A stretch of DNA of 64,000 nt from Diadophis punctatus similis (Eukaryota > Chordata > Lepidosauria > Squamata > Dipsadidae). Below the pieces are notes generated by a model. It saw nothing but the letters and a program-made list of their open reading frames with translations. It had not been told where the DNA came from and did no database searches. This document shows positions 32,601-44,600 of this stretch, in pieces (position 1 is the stretch's first letter; each line of letters opens with the position of its first letter). The stretch covers positions 6,805,456-6,869,455 of the forward strand of contig JALIGW010000032.1 of the NCBI GenBank assembly GCA_023053685.1. Direction: 5' to 3'. The position numbers were made by a program, and so were the translations under genes.

Positions 32601-35600
32601 CCTCCTGTCAAGGGGTCCTTTTCACATAAGGGGCAGAGAAGGGAGCCAACCGAGGCCCCTGGGGTCCCCTCCCTCCCCTCATCAGGCACCCCCACCTGAA
32701 GCCGCTCTGCCTGGCCTGGGAGGTGGGAGATCAAGCAATTTGCCACTTGGCAGTGCCAGAAGAGCAGCACCCCTCCCCCACTGCCCAGGCCTTCTCTGCC
32801 CACCTCTGCCGGACAAGGGCGGTCAGTCTCCTCCCCCCCCCTCCCCAGGTTTCTCCCAGGAAAGGAGGAGATGCCCTCCCTCAAGCCCACCTTGGTCTCC
32901 ATCCCAGACAGTCAACCTGCTACCGGGGGGGGGGGCTGGATGGGCCCTAGATGACTTCACATCCATGTCCTGGGAACCAGGGGACCTCAGTTTAGGAAAC
33001 GCATCCCACAAGGGAAGTCTCCCAAGAGCGATTCTGCGCTGCCTGTTCCATGCCACGGTTCCAGGTGTCACTTGAGGCCCGGAGCCAGTGCTTCCCACCC
33101 CAGCAGCTCCGTCCCTCGTGGGCCCAGCTCACCCTTCAGCTGCACCCCCAGCTGAAAGCTGATCCGGTCGGGCAGTGGCAGAAACTTCTCCACCAGGATG
33201 AAGTACCAGTTTTGCCAGAAGGGGCGCTCCAGCACGAGGTGGCAGGGTAGCTGCTCTCGGCAGTCCACGGCTGTGGAGTTGTGCAGAGGGGGGGCCTTGC
33301 CACGCACTTTCAGCCCCAGTGGGCAGCCTGGCGCACTCTGGTTGCCCCTGTGGCAGCTTCGCAACTGCACGAGCACCCTGGAGGTGTAGCTGGGGATGAA
33401 GACCCTGTGGGCAAAGGATCAGGATGGGCAACTGGTCGTCTTGGCTGCCCCTCCCAGAGGCGGCCCAGGACGGGCAGGCCAATCTTTCAGCCGGCCTTTT
33501 CTACGTATTGGGAACACTGGGGGAAGGGAGGACTCCCTCTTCAACCTTCATTCGTTCCGAAGCCCCCTGCCCCCCCAATGATGTCATGACTTTCCCAGCA
33601 TGCCTCTTGCTGCCAACAAAGTAGACCTCCTCGGACCCAAAATGATTCTCTTTCCAGGTGACCATTTTTGAACTGGGAGCCGAGTGTGAACCTGATGCCC
33701 TGGCTGGGTCTCCGAGGGCATCACTGGGGACCCCGACTAGATCAGTGGGGGTCTCCTCCATTCAAACTTCTTGGGGACATTCCCCAAGCCCCCTCGGCCA
33801 AAGGAGGAGGTTTTGTGGGGCGGGAAGGAGCAGTTCCTGCAATCCTTTCTCTGCAGGAAAGGTGTGTTTTCTATCGACTACCTCACAGAGGCTTCCCTCC
33901 CTCTTTCCTGGTCCCCTCGTGAGATTTTATGCTACCTTGGAAACACCTCATTATTCCCTTGAGCCCCCCTCAGAATGCCCGCTCCCCACACCACAAGAGA
34001 AGCCCCATTCCTTGGCCATGACACTCACTTGTAGAGCAGGGACCGATTGTGGGGGGGCAGGACGTGCTCAGTCTCATAGCCTGGGTGCAGCACCCCAATG
34101 CCCACCAGGCGCTGGACGATGAGCTGAGGCTGGAAGAGATACTGGCAGTCCTCTGCAAGTCCCTGTGGGGGGAAAGGGGGCCCTGTCAGAAGACCCCAGC
34201 CCAGTCCAACTGTCCCCCATCCGTATGCCCAGCCTTGCAGGAAGGCCTGAAGCTGCTGCATGGGCCTCACCTAAGAGTCAGGGGCCGGTGGCTGCCCTCA
34301 CGATAGGTGTGATGCAAATGCCCTCCTTGTGGCTTCTCCTCACACAAGGAACCCCTTACGTAATCCCTGCACGCCCCCCCCTCAAATCCCCTCCTCCAGG
34401 GCAGAGGCAGAGAACTGCCTCCCATTCCCCACCCAAATCCTTCATTCTGGGCTGTCTCCATGGAGGAGGAGCAAATGGAGAATGCCAACTGCCCCTGCCC
34501 TGCCCAAGGCTTCTCCCCACAGAAGAGCCAGCCCAGCAGCCTCCTGGGCCTTCTCCCTCCCCAGGCATTTTTTATGGAGGGGGTTACAAGCATCACATCT
34601 TCTTTGGCCTTTTTCATTCCACGGGGGCCATGAACTGGGCCACAACCTCCATCATCTCCGCCTCGTGTAGCAGATTACCTGCCCTTGCTGTCTCCCTGGC
34701 TCTCCCAGATCCTCCAGGGATCTGCCCTCCTGCAGCCCGCACTCACCTTGACAGAGATCTTGCCCTGCTCTTTGGGCAAATGGGCGGCCAGGAACCAGTC
34801 CCCGGGCAGGGGGCTGGTGATGTTGAAGACCCCGGTGGTCCGGTTGGGCAGTGTCCAGGTGAGCGTGAGGGCAAAGGAGCCGGGCACAGCTGTGTCCCTG
34901 GGGAAGTGCATGCCCAGCGGGTTAATGACTGGTGGCGCTCCTGAGCGGAAATACCTGCTCAGAGAGACAAAGACAAGAGTTGGAGGCAGGAGAGCCTGGG
35001 CACTGAGTTGGGGGAGGGGTGGCCTGGTGGGAGGGGGCTGCAAGAGGAGGAGGGAGCTGGAGAGTTCACATTTCTCTGCCAGGATGGGAATCCAGCCCTC
35101 TGCTTTGGGCCTGGAAAGCTTCCCCTACCCCCTTCCCTGTCCTGGCACTTCATGAGGCCGCAGAGGATGGCAGGGCTGGCTCTGCCACCCTTTAATCTGC
35201 CCTGCGAATTAACAAAACCAAACACCCCACTTCCTCCCCCCCCCTCAGCGCAAACTTCAGTTTCCAAAGAGTCTTCGTAAGCTCGGGGCCTAAAGCTTTG
35301 GGCGGCCCGCGAATCCTACAAGGGCCCGGCCATTCCCTCGAGGGCATGGGGGCCGGTTAAAGGTTGAAGAGCCCCCGGACAGAAACGGGAGCGTTACAGC
35401 TTGGCCGGAGCCTGCAGCCCGGCCTCGGCGAGAAGCGAGCCTGGGAGGCCCCGCAGCCGGAGTAACACCCGCGCCTCGACTCACACGGTGATGCTCCGGT
35501 CCGGGCATCGGTCCCCGAGGGTGCCGCCCTGCTCTTTGAAGGTGACCAGGTTCCAGACGGCCACCGCCGTGTCCTCCGGGATGCGGAAATGGAAGAGTTC

Positions 35601-38600
35601 CAGGCTGGTGAAGGAGCGGAAGGCATTCAGCTTGCGGGGCGTCCGGGTGAAGTAGTCGGTCACGAACAGCCCAGCTGGGGAAAGAGGCAGGGCGGACGGT
35701 GGTCGGAGGCTGCTGGGCAGGGCAGGGGCACAAAGCCAGCCCAAGCCGTGAGGGGGCAGCTGGTTCCCCAAAGGGCCGGGGCTGCTCTTGCTCCGCACGG
35801 ACCCCCCTCCCTACACACACACACACACGCACCGCATTCCTGTCCCAGAGCGACACCCACCCATCCCGCAGGCCTGGAAAGCCTCTGGCGGCTGAAGGAC
35901 AGCCAGGCACCCCCCCCCTCAAGCGCGGGCCGAATATGCGGTTAGACGCTTTTCTCACCCGCCCTCTCCACCTCTGCGAAACGGGTTTGCAGCGCTTCCA
36001 AGGCGAACCAGCAGAAAGTTCTGTGCGGGGAAGACTCGGCCCCAGAAGGCTCAGCCGGCCTAAGATCAGAGAAGCCCCCCCCTCCCTAGAAAGCACACTT
36101 ATGCCCTCCCCATGAGGATCGACTGGGCTGCCTTCCAGGAGCGGGTTCCTAATTTTTTTTACTACCACTCTGTGGGCGTGGCTTATTTTGTGGGTGTGGC
36201 TTGCCAGCCATGTGACCGGGTGGGCGTGGGCCTCGGAAGCTTGGCAGCGGCTGGAGAAGCAGGGGGGCATTGCCCACCTGCAGTGCAGCCCCCCGCAGCG
36301 GGAGCAGCAAGACCGCGGCAGCGGTTCTTCTAGGAGGCTCCGTCCGGCCTGAATGCTTCTCCCCATTCGATGATCCTAGGCTCCTGCCACCCGTTCCCCC
36401 TCCCCTCAGCAGCTCGAGAAGCCTCGAACGTGCGAAAATGCCTAGGATTATCACTACGCGTTTGTGGCTTCTCGGACTGCTGAAGGGAGGGGAACTGAGA
36501 TAGCTCCTGCCGCCCGTTCTTTCAGCGTCTCACGTGCTCCCTCAGCCATCCTCCCCTGCTTGGTCTCACTTGCGCAGTGCCGGAACCTCGGCTTTTGGGC
36601 ATGCGCAGAAGAAAATTAAAAATTTAAATTTTTTTTTTAAAAAAATGGCGGTGCCCAGGCACCGGCAATTGACCGCACCGGTACTGTGACATCACCAGCG
36701 GGCCGCTACCGGTGCTATAGAGTGGACCGCACCGGTAGGAACCCACCACTGCTGCCTTCTAGAGGAGGTTCCGGTGCCCTTCCGCACCGTATTTGCAGCA
36801 AAAGGATCCTGGAAACGGCCATTCTGAGGACGCTTAGCAGCCTCTAGTCCAGTTGCAAGGACAGTGGGGCCTGCCTGACCTGCCATCTTCTGAGCTGGCC
36901 AAGCACCTACTCAACTCCTCTCAGCTCACCCGGGAACCCCCACCCCCACCACTCTGGCTGCCCCCCCCCCCCGATTATCTGGGTGGAAGGCAGTTCCTTT
37001 CTGACAGGGACAGCACGGATGACGTCACCAGCCCAGCAGGCAGAAGATGGGAGGGGCTGCTCCTTGGGCAAGTGCAGTGGTGGGCTGCCAATTTTTAAAC
37101 AACTGGTTCTCTGCCCTAATGGCTGGGTGGTCATGTAACGGTGGGCGTGGCCAACTCGATGTCACTTACGTCAAGGGGCACTTCTCCTCACTCGCCCTCT
37201 CATGACAGTGGGGATGCTGCAACGGTCATAAGTGTGAAAAACGGTCATAAGTCACTTTTTTCAGTGCCATTGTAACTTTGAATGGTCACCAAATGAACTG
37301 TTGTAAGTCAAAGATTATCTGTACAAAAATACAAAAAGCTTCTTTGTTTGCAAAAAGCTGCCCTAAATACCAGTCATTAGATTAGAAATGGGGGAATACA
37401 CACTGAAGATCAATGAGTCACAGCCGTCATACAAACCTAAACCATTCTGTCTGAATACCTTCCTTTTCCTCAGCAATACCTGCAACCCGGAGTTACAGAT
37501 CAGGCAGGTTGGCAGAGCACATTGAGGAATTAAAATAGTTAAAATACAAGGATAACTATCAGCAGCCAAGTTACTCTTGCTCATAACGGTTGCAGGAACT
37601 GTGTATGTTTGGTTTAATGAAAAGAAGGACCAGGGGTGACATGATAGCAGTCTTCCAATATCTCAGGGGCTGCCACAAAGAAGAGGGAGTGAAGCTATTC
37701 TCCAAAGCAGCTGAGGGCAGGACAGGAATGGGTGGAAACTGATCAAGGAGAGAAGCAACCTAGAACTAAGGAGAAATTTCCTGACAGTTAGAACAATTAA
37801 TCAGCGGAACAGCTTGCCTCCAGAAGTTGTGAAGCTCCAACACTGGAAGTTTTTAAGAAGATGTTGGATAACCATTTGTCTGAAGTGGTGTAGGGTTTCC
37901 TGCCTAGGCAGGGGGTTGGACTAGAAGACCTCCAAGGTCCCTTCCAACTCTGTTATTCTATTTTATAAAGTGAAACCCTTTAGCAGAGAGGTCATTTAAG
38001 CTCTTGAGAAAGTGGGTGGGCGTATTTGGGCTACAAAATGCGGAGCTAAAGAGACAAATTAACATCTTGAGTGAGGGCTAATTCCATTCTGCCTTTGTTC
38101 AGACCTTGCTGCAGGGGATTTTTGCCTATGAATATAGCTATCTATCTCTTTATCTCTTACGTGCTGACATCTTCTGTGGGCTATTAAGGAACGTGGGGGC
38201 TGCTTTCTCCCTCTAAGGAAACGTGTTTCTCCATTTCTCATACAGAGAAATATATTCTTCCTTTTTAATATTTCTCAAAATATTTCATTCTTCTAGGAGA
38301 GGGGTGGGTACTAACTTTCTACAAGTGGTGCCATGTTACTATGCCATATTATCATGAGAGCAAACTATAACAAATTGGAAGGAGGATCCACTTATTATCA
38401 GTGAGCAATCATATGCCTTGCCCACTCCGAAGCAATGCAAGAGACTCCTATCCCAAAGGTGCTTTTTCAAGAGGCAACTGGATTTTCTGGAAACCAAGAA
38501 AGTCCAGTTGCCTCTTAAAAAAACACATTTGGGACAACCATGACCTGGATGACTGAAGAATCCCATAGACAAGAGACTCCTGTGCTCAGTGAACTGACAA

Positions 38601-41600
38601 AGCACAGTTTCCCACCCAGGAGAAGCAACCATTAGATCCATTTACACCACTTAAAGATACCAGCTGGTCTCACTCACTTCACAAGATATCCTTAGGTAAT
38701 CATCCAGATTTAAGGAAAGATCACAAGCCCCCAGAAAGGCAGTAAAAAAAATCAGACAGAATGCCAAGCTTGCATCCTGCCTCTCAGCCATTTCTTCTAT
38801 GCTATGCCAACCCTTCTGTAAATAGCTGTTCCAGCCGTGTTGGAAGTATACTCCAAAAAGCTTTAAAAACCCTTTAACAATCTTTAAGAAAGTCAAGCCC
38901 CAGGAATAAAAATACCACAGAAAATGGGGGGGGGGGGGGAACGGCTGCTTACAATGTAACAAGCTTAACCCAAAGGCAGTTTCTGAAAACACTTAAAGCA
39001 GCAGGGCAATTAAGATAAGGATTAGGCTAGAAATACAGGCATACCAGAATGTTTCCTTTCTGTCTCCCTTGCAGGATTAGCCCTGCAAAGTGGGAAAATA
39101 TTTCTTCCAACAACCAGTTCTCAGAACTGCTCAGAAAATTAATATCGGACTTCCGGTTTGGCTCCGCAGGCATCGCGGATGCTCCTCGTCGGGCGCTTTT
39201 CCAAATTCCTGTAAAAGCCGCCAGATCAGCTGTCTGGCGGCTTGAAAATCTGTTCCCCGGGCAAAGGGGAGAGATGAGAGCTTGACAGGCGGGGTAGAGC
39301 CCCCCTAGTGCCCTAGGAGGCAACTAGGGGCACGAAGGGTGAGGGCTCCCCAGGTAGCCTGTCTTCTGCTCCGGGAATCCGGAAACCTCTGCTTATGCGG
39401 AGCAAGATGCCGCGACCACCGCTGCTTCCACAATGGGATTTATAACTATTTTAAGCATTAAAGAAAGCAGATGGAGAAAGGCAGGAGACCAGAAGGGCAA
39501 GTATCGAAATTTCTAACTTTAACTCCACTGCTGACTTTCACTTCGGGAAGCAACAAAGTAGCGTTAACAAGTAATAAGCAACAAGATGGCGATCGGAGAT
39601 CATGGGTGTGGAAGTGAAAGTGACTTTCGTTCTGCCAGCAGCTTTTTTTCTTATGGAAACTTTTGATCCTGAGAATTGGCTTTTTTCTTTTTGTTTCCTG
39701 ATTTTGGATTAAAATAACAACTTATATCTTTTTAAAAAATAAAAGATTAACTGGTTTTGGATCTGGAAAGAACTTCGTTAATTAGAGATTTGGCTTTTTT
39801 TTTGTACTCTTCTGGAAATATTGAAATGGCTTCTAAACCTGGAAAGACCGTCTTGAATAAAAGAACTGCATATTCTTCTGGCCATATTTCAAAAATGCAA
39901 CTTACTTCTGACTTAACACCTTCACAGTCTTTAACACCTGAAAATTTATTGAATACTTTAAAAGTTATGAAAAATGAACTGGTTATGGAATTTAACTTAA
40001 AAATCAATGAAATAGATAAAAAAATGCAGGCTGCTTTAAAGAAGATGGATCAACAACTGAGGGAGGACGTGCTTGAGGTTTGTAAAGCACTAGCAGTAAA
40101 TATGGAAATTTTGGTGAATGATTTGGAAAAAAATAAACAAGCCTTGATAACCTCGAGGGAATACATAGACAAAATCAAAAATGAGGTATTAATGACCCAA
40201 TTCAGAAGCATGGAATTTGCTATAAGAGTGAGGGGTCTGAAAGAGGGAAAATATGAAGATTTGAAAGGAAGGATGGTGGAGGCCCTGGAGCAGGTGTCTG
40301 GAATGTCTAAAGAGGAACTGTTTATGCAAATTGATAAGATATACAGAGTTAACTCTTGGTTTGCAAAGCAAAAACATCTGCCAAGGGACATTGTAATATA
40401 TTTTACCACAAGGGCTTTACGGAATAGAATTACACAGGCGACTTTCAAGAATAATCTTCAGGTAAATGGCCAGGAAATAATGATATGGAAAGAAATTCCT
40501 CCTAAAATGCTTAAAGCCAGAAAAGATTACACCTTTTTGGTTGATGAGTTTAAAAGATGAAACCTACAATATAAATGGGATGCCCCAACAGGAGTAGTCG
40601 TGAAATTTTTGGGAAGGAGATACCGGCTTGACACGACAGAGAAAGCTACTGAATTTTATGTCAATGTTTTAAAGGCTGATACATCTAAAATTCCAGAGGA
40701 AAGAATCATGAAAGTAACAGAGGAGGAGAAGGAAAGGCCATCTATATTTGTTCAAACCGAAACAGTTTCAAAGATTTAAAGTGATTGGCAGAGCCAGACA
40801 GATGCTTACAACGTGGAAAAGATAAAGGATCAAAATCAGATGGGAGGCGAGATGACAAATTTAAAACTATCAAGCTACAAAAGGATGTAATAATTAGACT
40901 CAAAATTTGACTGAATGGAAGGACTGTTTAAAGTTTGGTGTCAGTGATGAAATTTACAGGATGGATGGAGAGGTTAATATGATTGTATTTCTTTTCTTTA
41001 TTTTTTTTATTATTAATATTTGTTAGCGATTTAGAATTTTTATTTAAAATTATCAAGTTACAAAAGGATACAATAATTAGGACTTCCGGTTTGGTGCTGC
41101 CGCTTCGAGGGCGCTCTTTGCAGAGCGCTTGTTCCTGATTTTCGTTCGCCGCCAGTTCAGCAGTCAAACAGCTGTCTGGCGGCTTGATTGTCTCCTCCCC
41201 GGGCAAAGGGGAGTGAGGAGAGCCGGCGGGGTGAGGTAGAGCCCCCCTAGTGCCCCTGGTGAGATCCTGGGGCACGAAGGGTGAGAGCCCCCTAGGAACC
41301 TTGCCATAGCTCCGGAATTGGGAAGTCTCCGTTTTCACGGAGCAAGAAGCTGCACCCAATCCCTGCAATCAACATATCTGATTAAAAGAAGATACTGTAG
41401 CAGGCGGAAAGACCCAGGAGGCAGAGATGTTAAACGGCAAGTAGTAAAGCTTTTTTTTGTGGATTGGAAGTGAAGAAGGAAGTAATTAATTAACAAAGGG
41501 ACAAAAGAAATGGCGCTGGAGGCTTCTGGGCGTGGAAACGAAAGTTAAAAGTGGAGGGCTGTTTTTACTACCAGCTCCCTCTTTGAAAACTTTGAACTTT

Positions 41601-44600
41601 AAATTGCTTTTTGACCTTGCCGGGGAAGAAAAGAAAAAGGACTTGATAGAATTTCTCCTGGCAGTTTGGCTACTTGTTTCTGGCTTTTTCTTCTTAACTA
41701 TAAAGACTGAAGTGATCGGCAATGGCTTAAAAAAAAAACCACCTCTGTTAGAGCACCAGCGAGTGCAGACAGCTCTCCTATCCATACTTCTAAAATACCA
41801 GCCCCCCCCTCAGCCATTAACGCTCCCAATGCTACAAGACGCACTTAAATCAATGCAAACAGAATTAGCAGCTGGATTTAATTTTAAAATTAATGAAACT
41901 AATGAGAAGATTTCTGCAATTAATGAAAGAATTAATGAGACCAATGAGAAAATACAGGAAGTTTCTGATGATATTGCAATTCGCAATAAAGAGATTAGAG
42001 AAGATATAATTAATGCCTTTTCTGGTCTGGCCACCAATTATGAGATTATGGAAGAAGAAATGCAAGAAATTAAGCAAACTACAACAGTGTTGGGAGCTAG
42101 GGTTGGCGAAGTAGAAAATAAAATTGAGAGGGAGGAGGCAGAAATGATAATTATGCAATACAGATGTATGGAATTTGCAATAAGAGTTCGTGGAGTTAAG
42201 GAAAACAAGCAGGAGAATTTGAAGGAAATTATGTTGGAAGCATTTGAGTTAGCACTTGGAGTGAAGAAGGAGGAGCTGGCATGGCAAATAGAAAAAATTT
42301 ATCGCGTCAACTCATGGGTGGCCAGAAATAGAAATTTACCAAGAGATATTGTCATCTATTTCACTACTAGAACACTACGTAATGATATTTTACAAGCGAC
42401 TTTTGTAAACAAACTCCAAGTCGAAGGACAAGAAGTGATGACAATGAAGGAAATTCCCTCCAAGATGTTGAAAGCCAGGAAGGAATACACCTTCCTGGTG
42501 GAAGAACTGAGAAGACAACAAGTCAAGTACAGGTGGGAAATACCAAGTGGATTGGTGGTTACGTTTATGGGAGTGAGATATCGACTTAATACAGTTCAGA
42601 AGGCCAGAGATTTTTATGAAGATGTTTTACTGCCTGGTTCACCTAAACCCCCAGAAGGGAAACAACAACAAGAAAGAGAAGAATTGCTGAAAGTGGTACA
42701 AGAAGGAGCTGTGTCATTGGCTATTGAAATGGAACAAAATTTAGAACTCAACAGACAGGAAATGATTAAAGAACAAAGACAGACTAGAACTGCCAAACGG
42801 AGACAAGAAATGAGACAACAAAGACAACAGATGGCAACTCAAGATACTCCTAAATCGGAAGCGGTGGGAGGAGCGAGACTAAAAGAAAAATCTAAGGTAG
42901 ATCTTCAAGGGGTGCTCCATACGCTTCGGAAGCCCAGAGATGGGAAATAAATTTCTTACCTGGAATGTAATGGTTTGAATTCTCCACAGAAAAGGAGGAA
43001 AATATTTCACTACTTAAAACAATTTAATAATGACTTGATATGTTTACAGGAGACTCATATAAGGACTCAAGATAAAAAATACTTGATGAATACAAGACTA
43101 GGTACACATTTTGTTGCTACAGCTCCAGAAAAGAAAAACGGTATTGTTATATACGTGAAAAAAGATTTGATTGCAAAGTTAATAGAAGCAGATGATCAAG
43201 GAAGATTTTTAGCAATTGAACTTTTAATAAAGGGACAGAAAATATTAGTGACTGGATTATATGCCCCGAATCAACAACAAGAAAAATTCTACGACCTTTT
43301 GCATTCAAAGCTCATATATTGGGATTACAAAACTTGCATTCTCTTAGGGGACTGGAATGGCGTTTTGGATGTTAAGAAAGACAAGAAGGATCCTAAGCAA
43401 AACATCTTTGCAAGAGCAAAATTGCCTAAATCCTTTTTTGAGATGATGGAAGACTGGGATTTGAGAGATATATGGCGTGAAAGAAACCCTACAGAAAAGG
43501 ATTTTACTTTCTATTCAGACAGACATCAATCTTTTTCCAGGATTGATTTTATTTTAATTACTAACGATCTTTTTTCCAGGGTGAAGAGAACAAAAATCTA
43601 CACGAGGGTATTGTCCGACCATAGCCCTGTCTGGCTGGAAATGCAATTTGGTTACGGACTAAGAAAATCTTGGAGGTTAAATGATAATTTGTTTAGATAT
43701 GAAGATAATGTAAGAGAGTGTAAAAAATTTATGAATGAATTTTTTGTTATGAATATGCAGAAAGGCACATCAATTCAGATGGTATGGGATGCAAGTAAGG
43801 CTTATATGAGAGGTGTTTTAATATATTTGAATAATAAATATAGAAGAAAGAAGGAATTTAAAAGAAAAGGACTGGAGGAAGAAATTAAGAAACAAGAGAG
43901 GGCTTTGATTTCTAAACCAACAGATAAGAAAATTAAAGAAACAATTAATTTACTAAAAGCTCAATTTAATATGTTAATGGCAGACCAAGTTGCAACTAAT
44001 TTACAATATGCCAAACATAACACTTTTTGTAATGCAAATAAGCCGGGCAGGTGGTTGGCTTACATGTTAAGGAAAAAACAGAAGTCAAGAGTAGTAGAAA
44101 AAGTTAAGTATAAAGGGAAAGAAGTTTTTGATTGTGAAATGATTAAAAAGTCTTTCTTAGAATTCTATTCAGGGTTGTATAAGGGGGAGAAGATTAAAGA
44201 GGAAGATATAGATGGATATTTACGAAATGGTCATATACATATAGCTTCCACGGAGCAGATTGAAACTTTAAATCAACTTATAACCTCAGAGGAAATATTG
44301 GCGGTTATTAAACAGCTAAAAGTGGGAAAGGCTCCAGGTACAGATGGTTTAACAGCTGTTTATTATAAAAACTTACAGAATGAAATGGTGGAGCCTCTGA
44401 AGGTGTTATTTAATACTATACAGCAAGGAGGAGAAGTACCCCCAACTTTGAAAACTGCTTTTATCTCTTTGATCCCGAAAGAGAATCAAGATCACACAGA
44501 CCCTAAAAATTATAGGCCAATTTCATTGTTAAACATGGATTATAAAATTTTTGCCAAAATATTAGCTAACAGATTAATGATACTTATGCAACAATTGATC

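Noticed and set aside
31793..32902. 369-codon continuous minus frame as one exon
   Set aside because: It reads through TMEM8B exon 6 into the flanking introns. Splice sites and family alignment limit the exon to 32102-32457.
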